DNA of 64,000 nucleotides, from assembly GCA_964404285.1 (NCBI GenBank), contig CAYOJK010000002.1:248001-312000 (forward strand), given 5' to 3'. Of this stretch, positions 18,526 to 27,679 are shown one piece after another; position 1 is the stretch's first letter; each line of letters opens with the position of its first letter. The notes under the pieces were generated by a model, which worked only from the letters and a program-made list of their open reading frames with translations, did no database searches and was not told the origin of the DNA. The DNA is from JBASEY01 sp964404285. GTDB lineage: Bacteria > CSSED10-310. Both the position numbers and the translations under genes were made by a program.

Positions 18526-19386
18526 ATGTTTTTTGCATTCAGTATGACTCTTTTAGCCGGCATGGCGACTGGAATAGGCAGTTTGATAGCATTCTTCGCT
18601 GATCGAACAAACTTCCGTTTTCTATCCATATCAACCGGCTTTTCCGCAGGGGTTATGCTATATGTTTCATTTGTAGAAATTTTAAACAAGGGCTATGAAG
18701 CTCTGGTCTCGACATATAGCGCTTCACAGGCACAATGGATCAACACGGGTTCATTCTTTGCCGGAATAGCCCTGATTGCAGCAATCGATGCTTTAATACC
18801 ATCTTCAGAAAATCCGCACCATGTGCGAAGTGAATCTCAGACTGCCGAGTTACACTGTCATGAAATAATGGAAAAAGCATCAGAAGTCTCACCAAAAAAT
18901 GAAGCCTGCCAGGAAAAACTGTTGCGAACCGGTCTTTTAACCGCTTTGGCAATCGGCATCCACAATTTTCCAGAAGGCTTGGTTACCTTTCTGGCTGCCT
19001 TGCATGACCCAAAACTGGGCATAGCGATTGCATTTGCGGTTGCACTTCACAATATACCCGAAGGTATCAGCGTGTCTGTACCAATCTTTTATGCTACTGG
19101 AGACAGGAAAAAAGCATTGATATGGTCATTTCTGAGTGGTCTGGCGGAGCCGGTGGGCGCTCTGATTGCCTATATTGCTATACGTCTGGCAGTAGGAGGC
19201 GAAACAGCCGTTATCTCGCCGCACTACATGGGTATTCTTTTTGGTGGAGTAGCAGGCATTATGGTTTTTATCAGCTTGGATGAGCTGCTCCCAACAAGTC
19301 GAGCATTCGGTAAAGGCCATGATAGTCTTATCGGGCTGATTGCTGGAATGGTCGTCATGGCATTGAGTCTCCTAATCATGAATTAA
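18526..19386 (+). CDS. ZIP-family metal transporter (ZupT-like)
   Basis: Inner-membrane importer of zinc and other divalent metals. Eight hydrophobic segments are discernible. Segment four has HNFPEGLVTFLAAL and segment five HNIPEGISVSVPI, the paired His/Glu metal-binding helices that define the family. A histidine-containing loop (HHVRS, HCHE, residues about 104-120) lies before them. ATG 18526 aligns with the usual ZupT N-terminus; TTG 18517 has a better-spaced AAGGGGG site and would add three residues. Preceded by a divergent gene, so it has its own promoter, which I could not place. Confidence 0.9.
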   Translation: MFFAFSMTLLAGMATGIGSLIAFFADRTNFRFLSISTGFSAGVMLYVSFVEILNKGYEALVSTYSASQAQWINTGSFFAGIALIAAIDALIPSSENPHHVRSESQTAELHCHEIMEKASEVSPKNEACQEKLLRTGLLTALAIGIHNFPEGLVTFLAALHDPKLGIAIAFAVALHNIPEGISVSVPIFYATGDRKKALIWSFLSGLAEPVGALIAYIAIRLAVGGETAVISPHYMGILFGGVAGIMVFISLDELLPTSRAFGKGHDSLIGLIAGMVVMALSLLIMN

Positions 19387-19623
19387 CGGCATGATATAAA
19401 CAGGAATAAATGTCAGTTTTGAGCTACGAAAACTTTTCAGACAAAACACCATACAACAAAAAATTTAATTCTCTGTGTTCGACTAATTTTGGTAGGAATG
19501 TTATATTGGCTTTCGCCCAATTACGCGTGAAGATACTTTGATTTAACGCGTTTCGGCAAATGATAATTTTGATGCACGAATACTGCACGTCGGCTCTGAA
19601 AAGGGATAAAAGAGGATTATAGA

Positions 19624-20631
19624 ATGAACAGCACAACACTTACTACTGCACTGATCGGGTATGGGAAATGGGGACCCAATATCGCCAAGCATATCGATAA
19701 AAACAGGCGATTGAGGCTTCATACCATCTGTGACAATAGAAACGAAAGACTTGCTGGAGCTCAAGCCATCTATACTGATAAAGTCGTCTATGAAACTGAT
19801 TATCGAACTGTTCTGAAAAACCCCCAAATTGATGCTGTAGCTATTGCTGTTGAAACAGATAAGCACGATCTCATCGTTAAAGAAGCGCTTGAAGAACGAA
19901 AACATGTTTATATTGAAAAGCCGTTTACGTCTAGTGTGGCGAGCGCTGTTTCATTAGCTCATCTAGCGCGTGAGCGCCAGTTGGTGGTACATGTCAACCA
20001 TATTATGATTTTTCATCCTGGCATTAGAAAAATTAAAGCCATTTTGGATTCCGGTGAGTTGGGAGAATTGTTATATATTGAAGCCATGCGTATGAATCTT
20101 GGTAGAATAAGGAACGATGTTAGTGTTTTATGGGATTTGGGTATCCATGATTTATCGATTATCGATTATTTGGTGAATGGCCGAGAACCAAAAGATATTT
20201 ATGCAATTGGTGACAAAAAATACAGCAATACTGAATCTTTGACATTTTTGACATTGAAATTTGATGATTTTATTGCCCATATTCGATCAAGTTGGATTTC
20301 GCCGGAAAAAGAACGAAAACTTGTAGTCGCAGGCACAAAGAAAATGGCTGTATTTGATGAGACTAAACCTTCAAAGCATCTTGTCATTTACGATACTGGT
20401 ATAGATGTTGTTTCAGGGGAACATCCTGGTCAGGCCAACTATCGTGTTACTGAGCGGGTGGGCGGTTCATGGTTACCTGAAATACCTGTGCAGGATGCTT
20501 TGTATAATTCTATAGATTATTTTGTATCGATGGTGCTCGATGGGAATCCTCCAATTTCTGGCCCGGATCTAGCTATACGACTACAAAAAACACTTGAAAA
20601 AGCGGATATGTTGATGACAAATCGTGGGTAA
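19624..20631 (+). CDS. Gfo/Idh/MocA-family oxidoreductase
   Basis: NAD(P)-dependent sugar-type dehydrogenase. Rossmann motif GYGKWGPN at residues about 11-18, then the conserved EKPF (in HVYIEKPF), then an alpha/beta substrate domain with WDLGIHDLSII. The GYGxWGPN form is frequent among homologues in surface-polysaccharide (UDP-sugar) loci, but no glycosyltransferase is next to it here. It lies six bases before the first of two dynamin-like GTPases, so all three are probably cotranscribed. Substrate unknown. Confidence 0.88.
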   Translation: MNSTTLTTALIGYGKWGPNIAKHIDKNRRLRLHTICDNRNERLAGAQAIYTDKVVYETDYRTVLKNPQIDAVAIAVETDKHDLIVKEALEERKHVYIEKPFTSSVASAVSLAHLARERQLVVHVNHIMIFHPGIRKIKAILDSGELGELLYIEAMRMNLGRIRNDVSVLWDLGIHDLSIIDYLVNGREPKDIYAIGDKKYSNTESLTFLTLKFDDFIAHIRSSWISPEKERKLVVAGTKKMAVFDETKPSKHLVIYDTGIDVVSGEHPGQANYRVTERVGGSWLPEIPVQDALYNSIDYFVSMVLDGNPPISGPDLAIRLQKTLEKADMLMTNRG

Positions 20632-20637
20632 TAAGCC

Positions 20638-22596
20638 TTGAATGCAGAATATCTTCGAGAAAATTTAACGACAGTTCGGCTCAATGTCACCGTCTTACAT
20701 GACCGGCTTAGGTTGCACACAGATATCGATACAGATTCTTTTTCTCATGTTATCGACACAAAGTTTCTGATACCACTCAACCCTGACTATCCTTTGGTGG
20801 TAGCTATTACCGGGAGTGGTAGCTCGGGAAAGTCTTCTTTATTTAATGCGCTTCTTACCAGTGACATCAGTATGGTCAAGGCAAAGGCAGGATTAAGCCG
20901 ACGCGTCCTGATTGCGCTCCATCCCAATATATCGAACAGAAAGGATATTTTGGAAAATCTGTTCGAGGCTTTTGACGCTGTTCCACAGCCATTGGATTCC
21001 CAGAGTGAATTAACAGAACTCGGGGAGCCAAAATATGTCGCACATACGGATGTGCCACCTCACCTGGTTTTGCTCGATACACCCGATTTTGACACTGGGG
21101 ACCAGCATGATTTTGCCAATAGGCGCTATGTCAAACCAGTGCTTGAAGCCAGTGATGTATTGATTTATATCTTTACCAACGCCAACTATAATAATCACCA
21201 GAATACACTTTTTATTCGAAATATTTCCAGGGACATAGGGCGTCGGAAACTCATACTGGTTTACAGGTGTTCACGAGTCTTTCAGGAAGAGGAAGTTATT
21301 GAGCATGCCACAGTGGTAGCTCGTAATATATACGATGCTGATTATCAAGACTGGCTTTTGGGGATTTATCGAACGGATGAGGATGATAGAGTTGCAGTTG
21401 GCGAAGAGTTTATGCATATCTGCCCCGTAGCTGGATATCCAAAAATTCAACAGGTTCTTGGGTCGCTGGATCGCGTTCAGACCAGGCAGGAGTTTATGAG
21501 TTCTGCCTTGTTGGATATCCGCAGGGATGCGAATAAAATGCTGCAAGCTGCGAATAAAGAGCGTATCCGAATTGAAATTTATCGTGATGTAGCAAAAATT
21601 GCGACCAGTTGGGCTGTTGCAGATACATTAAAAGCATTTCCTCAGCGTAAGCTTCTGGAATCGTTTTTAGAAATTTGGAAAAAGCAGCAACCTAAGTATA
21701 TCAAAGTTCTTACGTTTGCGGGGAGAGTTACCGCTTGGCCGGCAGAAAAAGTATTGAAATTAATGCGTAAAACCAGTTCAAAAACAAGTGAAGAAACAAA
21801 TATTGCTGAAGATAGCGCCGATCTTTTGTATGAAAAGCAACTGGTTTCGGCGGCAAACAATTTGTCAACTCAACTTTCATTGAAAGAAATAACTGTAAGA
21901 ACAACAACTTCAGATGATGTGACAGTTGATTTGGTTAAAAAGATTGATCTTTTGAAAAGTATGGCTGATGGAAATAATGAAGAGCTGCCACATTATATAA
22001 AAGATGAAAAAAACTCATTCACTTTTTCCGTTCCAAGACCTCAATCCTATTCATTAATAGAAAAAACAGAGGTAAAACAAGAACTCTGGAAAGACACCCT
22101 TCAGAACATGGCTGACACGATACTGAGCACTACGGGTTTATCGGAAGAATTTAAGGGGCAACTGAAAAAAATAGCTCGTGAATTCAGGTCAAACATGTCT
22201 TTCAAGGATACTATCAGAGAAATCGCGACAGCGAGCTTGACAAGTATCCCGGCTGTTGGAGCGGTAATTTACATAATTTCTACTGGAGATATTGTTGCCG
22301 GAGCGCCAAATGTTTTTGCCGCTTTAAGTGGGTTGTTTGGATTGAACGATCTAATGGCTGTCTTCAGTATCCCCGCGACTCTTGGATTAAGGGAAATGGA
22401 TAGAAAAAACCTGGAAAGCTTATTGACTCAAGTCTATGGAGCTTGGTTCAAAGAAAAAGAAAAAGTGATTGAATCAAATTTGCTGCTTCATGTTTCAGGC
22501 AGAATAATTGAATCGATCGATACAATTCTTAAACAAACAGAAAAGCCCTTTGAGGAGCTTTCTGATGCCTTGAAGAATTTGGAAAAAGGTTTCTAG
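20638..22596 (+). CDS. Dynamin-like large GTPase A
   Basis: 652 residues. G1 P-loop TGSGSSGKSS at about 57-66, and G3 DTPDFD at about 146-151. The expected G4 (N/T-K-x-D) is replaced by VYRCSR near residue 205, so nucleotide specificity is uncertain. The middle is long and helical. A hydrophobic region at about 525-585 (SIPAVGAVIYIIS, GLFGLNDLMAVFSIPATL) could insert into membrane, followed by a coiled-coil-like tail. This layout (G domain, long helical stalk, hydrophobic paddle) fits bacterial dynamin-like or septation-type GTPases. The start is TTG at 20638; no ATG is in frame nearby and the ribosome site is poor. Three bases before GTPase B. Confidence 0.7.
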   Translation: MNAEYLRENLTTVRLNVTVLHDRLRLHTDIDTDSFSHVIDTKFLIPLNPDYPLVVAITGSGSSGKSSLFNALLTSDISMVKAKAGLSRRVLIALHPNISNRKDILENLFEAFDAVPQPLDSQSELTELGEPKYVAHTDVPPHLVLLDTPDFDTGDQHDFANRRYVKPVLEASDVLIYIFTNANYNNHQNTLFIRNISRDIGRRKLILVYRCSRVFQEEEVIEHATVVARNIYDADYQDWLLGIYRTDEDDRVAVGEEFMHICPVAGYPKIQQVLGSLDRVQTRQEFMSSALLDIRRDANKMLQAANKERIRIEIYRDVAKIATSWAVADTLKAFPQRKLLESFLEIWKKQQPKYIKVLTFAGRVTAWPAEKVLKLMRKTSSKTSEETNIAEDSADLLYEKQLVSAANNLSTQLSLKEITVRTTTSDDVTVDLVKKIDLLKSMADGNNEELPHYIKDEKNSFTFSVPRPQSYSLIEKTEVKQELWKDTLQNMADTILSTTGLSEEFKGQLKKIAREFRSNMSFKDTIREIATASLTSIPAVGAVIYIISTGDIVAGAPNVFAALSGLFGLNDLMAVFSIPATLGLREMDRKNLESLLTQVYGAWFKEKEKVIESNLLLHVSGRIIESIDTILKQTEKPFEELSDALKNLEKGF

Positions 22597-22598
22597 TA

Positions 22599-24368
22599 AT
22601 GAACTCGAATACAATTGATAAAAAAATCATTGAATTTGAAGAAGAACGAGCTCATATCGATGCCTTGGAATCAGCGCTGAAGCAGATGTCATTCTGGCTG
22701 CCGGCAAAGGGTTTGCTGGAAATATTCGCCAGAAAAAAACAAATACTCGCTGATACAAAAGAACGGTTTGAATTAAAACCAGTGATCACCGTCACAGGCC
22801 CGACAGGATCAGGAAAATCAACCTTAATAAATGCTCTAGCAGGATCAGATAACCTGGTGGAAACGGGAAACAAACGCCCTACAACTCGATCGATTGCTAT
22901 TATCAGCCACTCTTACAACGATTCCAGGCAGTTACAGGAACGTATCGGCAATCAGGACATCGCTCTGGTTCCACTTTCACCATCGACACTGCAAGGTATC
23001 ACATTGGTCGATACACCTGATACCGATAGCGGCGAATCGGAAATGCATAGACCACTGCTGGAAAAAACACTTCAAATATCCGACATACTTTTATGTGTTT
23101 TTGATGCGTCCAATCCGAAAAGACGTGACAATATATTGGTTCTTGCAGATTGGGTCGCTTCTTTTCCTGGAGACCAAGTTATATTGGTTTTGAATCGATG
23201 TGACAGAATATCTGAAAATGAACTTAGAGAAACAGTTATACCTGATTTTTTAAAACACATATCGAACAGTTGGGTTCGACAATATGACAAGGTTTTCTGT
23301 GTATCTGCCAGAGATGGGCTGATGGACCCTGGATGGCCGGAAGGGGAGAAGCCTTTACATGGTTACAACCAATTATCGGAGCTGCGTAAATATCTTCAAT
23401 CAATTGGAGGAGGCTCTGTAATTGTTGAGAAAAGGATTGAGCGCGCACGCCATATTCGTCAAGCGCTGACATCGCTGACTACTGAGCGGGTTCAGGAGCA
23501 TATCGAGGAATTAAGACGTATCCGCAAAGCTATCAACGATCTAGAGCAGGAAGTTGTCGAGACCACACTGGCAGCGCTATCCCAGCGTCAAGGAATCGAT
23601 TCCACAGGTGTAGGAGTCCTGCTTAGTAGCGCCCTGGCTCAACGGTGGTGGGGACCCGTCGGGATTTATGTTGGTCTATGGCGCAAAATACTGGATTTTC
23701 GTTCGCCTTTTGCGTTTATGCATTCCTTGAACCCAACAAAACTAATTCCGACAATCGCACGTTCAGTTCGTGCTGTAATCAACCCTGACAAATTTGAACA
23801 CGAGCTTATGGATGCTTACATTGGCGACATGAATCGGACAGAAATGCTAGGTGCTGAACTGCTGATAGCCAAATCCTGGCCCGATATTGCCGGACAAATA
23901 GTTGAAGCAAAATTCAATCCTGAAGTCAGAAATATAGAAAAGGTCTTTGATTTGCCACCCTTATTGAATATTTCTCAGAATTCTTGGCGAGAAGCATTGA
24001 ACTTTGTGGTAGAAAAGACAGCGGACACGTTAAGTCGACCTTGGTTGCAAGTAGTTCTCAATATATGGGTCTTTGCTGGTATCGGAGTTGTTTTTTACCA
24101 GTTAGTTCGAGGCTTTATTGATCATGCTTTTTTGCCCGGAAGCTTTCTGTTGCATGCCGGCGTTTTATTGATAATTTTGTGGCTGTTACCCTCGTGGTTT
24201 CTTCAATGGATGACAGTCCAAGCACGCAGAAAAATATTCAATAAAGCCAAAAATCATGCGCTCAAAAATATTCGAAATGAAATGATAGACAGAAAAACTG
24301 GTCACAAGTCACTGATAAACGAAATTGACCAAGTGCTACATTTGGCAATGCAAAATAGCAGGCTGTGA
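22599..24368 (+). CDS. Dynamin-like large GTPase B
   Basis: 589 residues. G1 TGPTGSGKST (about 66-75), a switch threonine pair in RPTTRS, G3 DTPDTDSGE (about 138) and a good G4 NRCD (about 199). Helical middle; two hydrophobic helices at about 485-545 (VVLNIWVFAGIGVVFYQLV; LLHAGVLLIILWLLPSWFL) predict a membrane hairpin, then a basic, helical C-terminus. It differs clearly from GTPase A but has the same general plan, and the ATG lies two bases after the GTPase A stop. Paired dynamin-like proteins acting as heteromers are known in bacteria, which is the working model here. Biological role unknown. Confidence 0.72.
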   Translation: MNSNTIDKKIIEFEEERAHIDALESALKQMSFWLPAKGLLEIFARKKQILADTKERFELKPVITVTGPTGSGKSTLINALAGSDNLVETGNKRPTTRSIAIISHSYNDSRQLQERIGNQDIALVPLSPSTLQGITLVDTPDTDSGESEMHRPLLEKTLQISDILLCVFDASNPKRRDNILVLADWVASFPGDQVILVLNRCDRISENELRETVIPDFLKHISNSWVRQYDKVFCVSARDGLMDPGWPEGEKPLHGYNQLSELRKYLQSIGGGSVIVEKRIERARHIRQALTSLTTERVQEHIEELRRIRKAINDLEQEVVETTLAALSQRQGIDSTGVGVLLSSALAQRWWGPVGIYVGLWRKILDFRSPFAFMHSLNPTKLIPTIARSVRAVINPDKFEHELMDAYIGDMNRTEMLGAELLIAKSWPDIAGQIVEAKFNPEVRNIEKVFDLPPLLNISQNSWREALNFVVEKTADTLSRPWLQVVLNIWVFAGIGVVFYQLVRGFIDHAFLPGSFLLHAGVLLIILWLLPSWFLQWMTVQARRKIFNKAKNHALKNIRNEMIDRKTGHKSLINEIDQVLHLAMQNSRL

Positions 24369-24545
24369 TTGAAGTTCCTTTGCAACGATCAAATCCAATA
24401 ACTGGATTCAAGGCACACTTCCTTGAGAATTCTGCTGAAATTGTATACATTTTTATATGAGATTGAATGGCGAATCCCTTTGGTTTTCCATAGAACAGTG
24501 TATTTAAAAAGATGAGTGTTTTTTTTAAATAAGGAGCTTAAAACA

Positions 24546-27260
24546 ATGGCTGTACATAATCTTGACGGTATTTTCAAACCTCAACGTATCGCTTTGATCG
24601 GGGTCACACCAAACCCAAGAAGCGTCGGTGGTTCAGTTTTGAAAAATCTTGTCAGTGGCGGCTTTCGTGGTGTTGTTTATCCGGTGAATCCCACAAGCGA
24701 ATCTGTTCTGGGTATACAGTGTTATCCAAACCTGGATGCAGTTCCCCGAACACCAGATTTAGCCATTATCTGCTCACCAGCAGAACAAGTTCCGGATATT
24801 GTCGCTGAATGCGGTGAAAAAGGTCTCAAAGGCATCATCATTATGTCAGCAGGTTTTAGAGAGATTGGTGAAGCCGGTAGAGAACTTGAATCTAGGATTC
24901 AAGAAAATGCTAAACCTTATCCGAAAATGCGAATCCTTGGTCCCAATTGCCTTGGAGTCATTGTTCCGGGCACTGGCTTGAATGCCAGTTTTGCCGGAGC
25001 TATGCCGAAAGCAGGACACGTAGCATTTATTTCCCAATCAGGCGCCTTGTGCACATCGGTTTTAGATTGGGCGCTGGAAGGCAGAATCGGATTTTCATAT
25101 TTTGTTTCGATCGGTAACAGCTTAGACGTCGATTTCGCTGATTTAATTGATTACTTTGGTGAGGATGAAGCAACAACGTCAATTATTCTCTATATTGAAT
25201 CCATAAAAGACGCTCGGAAATTTATGACAGCTTCCCGAGCCTTTGCCAGGAGCAAGCCTATTGTTGCCTATAAAGCCGGCAGATTCCCTGAATCTGCTGA
25301 GGTGGCCGCGTCACATACCGGCGCCATGGCGGCTGAAGATGCGGTATATGATGCCGCGTTCCAGCGAGCAGGCATTATTCGGGTATTTGATTTCGGTGAA
25401 ATCTTTGATTGTGCTGAATTGGTCGGGCGACAAAAATTACCTCACGGCCCTAGACTGGGTATTGTCACAAATGCTGGGGGTCCTGGAGTAATGGCAACAG
25501 ATGCTTTGATAGCCGAATCAGGCGAGTTAGCAGAACTCTCAGAAAAGACTATGGAGTTATTGAATGAAAATCTGCCGCCATTCTGGTCGCGACGTAACCC
25601 CGTGGATATTTTGGGGGATGCTCCGTCTAAACGGCTTGGAAAATCCGCCGGCTTTGTTTTGAACGATCCTGGAGTTGATGCCCTTTTAGCAATCCTTACT
25701 CCTCAATCGATGACTAACCCCACTGCCGCAGCAAAAGCCATCGTGCAACTAGCTGAAAAAACAACAAAGCCTATCTTGGCCGCATGGTTGGGAGGCGGCA
25801 GTATGCGTGAAGGCATAGAAATTTTAATGCAAAATGGCATTGCTAGTTATCGGACTCCTGAACAGGCAGTGCGGGCTTTCATGCTGCTTACAACATATAG
25901 CCGCAATCTAGAAATCTTGTACGAAACACCAAGAGATATCCCTGTCGCCTTTGCGCTGGATCGACAAACATTGAGAGAACAACTGACAAAACATATCCCT
26001 ATTAAAAATAGCCGTATTCTGTCAGAAAACGATTCTAAACAAATTTTATCGGCCTATGGCATACCGGTTACCCAGCCAAAATTTGCCAATTCAGTGGACC
26101 AAGCGATTGAGGTGGGAAAGGAACTAGGATTTCCTCTGGTCATGAAAATAGAATCTCCTGATATAAGTCATAAAACTGATGCCGGAGGCGTTATCTTGAA
26201 CATCAGAACACCGGATGATGTCAAAACTGCTTATGATAAAATGATGAAAGATGTACTCTCTGCTGTGCCGGATGCTCGGATTGACGGGGTAACTTTACAA
26301 AAAATGGTTGAACAACAAGGAGTGGAACTGATTCTGGGCGCTAAAAAGGATCCTGTATTTGGTACAGTTGTCATGGTTGGCCTCGGTGGCGTAGCAGCCG
26401 AACTATTTGCGGATCGAAGCCTGGGATTTCCACCGTTGAATGAACGTTTAGCCAGGCGTATGCTCGAAACCCTGAAAGCCTGGCCACTACTCCGTGGCTA
26501 TAGAGGCAAACCACCGGTTAACCTGGATAAACTGATCGAAATCATGATGCGGCTTTCTTATTTGGTGGCAGACTTTCCTGAAATCCTTGAATTGGATATC
26601 AATCCTCTGCAGGCAACAGAAACAGATATGATCGCCCTTGATGCCAGAATCTTACTGTCACCTTCGAGCGACGTTGAAAATACCCGACCGTTTGCCCATT
26701 TGGCACTGCGGCCTTATCCGGAAGAGTTCGTCCGAGACGCTGTTCTAAATGATGGCACAAAAGTTTTATTGCGGCCTATCAGACCGGAAGATGAACCAAT
26801 ATGGAAAGAACTATTGGGAAGCTGCTCACGTGAAACCATTTATATGCGTTTCCGATACATGTTTCACTGGGAAAGTCATGATGTTGCCACGCGGTATTGC
26901 TATATTGATTATGACCGTGAAATTGCTATTGTCGCTGAGCATTCAGATGATAATGGTCGAAAACTTGTGGGCGTAGGACGTTTGGTATGCGAACCAGGGA
27001 ATGAAGTAGGTGAATATGCTGTCCTAGTAGCCGATAAGTGGCAGAACAAGGGTCTGGGCGGCATTTTGACGGATTTTTGCGTGGAAATTGCCAATAAATG
27101 GAATCTAAAATCAATCGTCGCTCAAACAACCCCAGATAATGAACGAATGATCACACTTTTCAGAAACAGAGACTTTTCGATTGAATCTGAATCAAGCGGA
27201 GCGCTTTTAGAAGTGTCAAAACCTCTGGATCAGGATTCAGAAACCGTAACAGAAAACTGA
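24546..27260 (+). CDS. Acyl-CoA synthetase (ADP-forming)-like / GNAT acetyltransferase fusion (Pat-like)
   Basis: 904 residues in four parts. (1) CoA-binding Rossmann domain (about 5-130). (2) Succinyl-CoA-synthetase-like flavodoxin domains (to about 460) containing ASHTG with His257, the phosphohistidine site of true ADP-forming synthetases. (3) ATP-grasp domain (about 480-700; FPLVMKIESPDISHKTDAGG). (4) GNAT domain (about 735-890) with KWQNKGLGGILTDF for acetyl-CoA. This is the architecture of the Pat/YfiQ lysine acetyltransferase that controls acetyl-CoA synthetase. The retained histidine leaves open that the synthetase half is active. ATG 24546 is chosen for its AAGGAG site rather than the upstream TTG at 24516. 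Confidence 0.88.
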   Translation: MAVHNLDGIFKPQRIALIGVTPNPRSVGGSVLKNLVSGGFRGVVYPVNPTSESVLGIQCYPNLDAVPRTPDLAIICSPAEQVPDIVAECGEKGLKGIIIMSAGFREIGEAGRELESRIQENAKPYPKMRILGPNCLGVIVPGTGLNASFAGAMPKAGHVAFISQSGALCTSVLDWALEGRIGFSYFVSIGNSLDVDFADLIDYFGEDEATTSIILYIESIKDARKFMTASRAFARSKPIVAYKAGRFPESAEVAASHTGAMAAEDAVYDAAFQRAGIIRVFDFGEIFDCAELVGRQKLPHGPRLGIVTNAGGPGVMATDALIAESGELAELSEKTMELLNENLPPFWSRRNPVDILGDAPSKRLGKSAGFVLNDPGVDALLAILTPQSMTNPTAAAKAIVQLAEKTTKPILAAWLGGGSMREGIEILMQNGIASYRTPEQAVRAFMLLTTYSRNLEILYETPRDIPVAFALDRQTLREQLTKHIPIKNSRILSENDSKQILSAYGIPVTQPKFANSVDQAIEVGKELGFPLVMKIESPDISHKTDAGGVILNIRTPDDVKTAYDKMMKDVLSAVPDARIDGVTLQKMVEQQGVELILGAKKDPVFGTVVMVGLGGVAAELFADRSLGFPPLNERLARRMLETLKAWPLLRGYRGKPPVNLDKLIEIMMRLSYLVADFPEILELDINPLQATETDMIALDARILLSPSSDVENTRPFAHLALRPYPEEFVRDAVLNDGTKVLLRPIRPEDEPIWKELLGSCSRETIYMRFRYMFHWESHDVATRYCYIDYDREIAIVAEHSDDNGRKLVGVGRLVCEPGNEVGEYAVLVADKWQNKGLGGILTDFCVEIANKWNLKSIVAQTTPDNERMITLFRNRDFSIESESSGALLEVSKPLDQDSETVTEN

Positions 27261-27336
27261 TTCGAGCGACTCTACCAATCTATTTCTAAAAATTATCCTT
27301 GCTTTTCTTTTAAGATCCTATTATAACAACGACAGA

Positions 27337-27357
27337 TACCCAAGGGGGGTATGGTAT
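27337..27357. promoter_or_regulatory. Copper operator (CsoR-type) upstream of csoR-copA
   Basis: TACCCAAGGGGGGTATGGTAT: TACCC (27337-27341) and GGGTA (27347-27351) form the inverted core, followed by TGGTA. This closely resembles the known CsoR operator class of Firmicutes (TACCC-N4/5-GGGTATGGTA). It lies about 40 bases before the csoR ATG and overlaps a TATAAA-like -10. Expected action: apo-CsoR binds and represses; Cu(I) releases it. Confidence 0.8.
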
Positions 27358-27395
27358 AAAGCGGCTTGTTTACTTGTTTAAAGGAGATTTAAAAC

Positions 27396-27662
27396 ATGCT
27401 GGATGCACGTGAAAAGAAGGATGTGTTGCTGCGACTGAAAAAAATTGAGGGCCAAATTCGCGGCCTTCAAAAAATGGTTGATAATAATGTCTATTGCGTC
27501 GATGTGCTCACGCAACTGGCATCTGTTCGATCTGCTGTAACCAGTGTCAGCAAGAAAATCATGAAAAGCCATGCCAATAGTTGTGTTTTACAAGCCGTTA
27601 AAAAAGGTAAAGATGAAAGCATCGATGAAATGCTCGATGTGATCTTCAAATTTTCGTCTTAA
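27396..27662 (+). CDS. csoR: Copper-sensing repressor CsoR
   Basis: Small all-helical tetrameric repressor (88 residues) of the CsoR/RcnR family. The Cu(I) ligands are present at the right spacing: Cys34, His59 and Cys63 (C-x24-H-x3-C), in NVYCVDVL and KSHANSCV. RLKKIEGQIRGLQKMV at residues 13-28 is the DNA-binding helix signature. It is followed 17 bases later by copA and preceded by a matching operator, so it is autoregulated together with the copper exporter. The metal is therefore copper rather than nickel/cobalt or formaldehyde, with good confidence. Confidence 0.93.
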   Translation: MLDAREKKDVLLRLKKIEGQIRGLQKMVDNNVYCVDVLTQLASVRSAVTSVSKKIMKSHANSCVLQAVKKGKDESIDEMLDVIFKFSS

Positions 27663-27679
27663 GCCTGAATGGAGGATTT

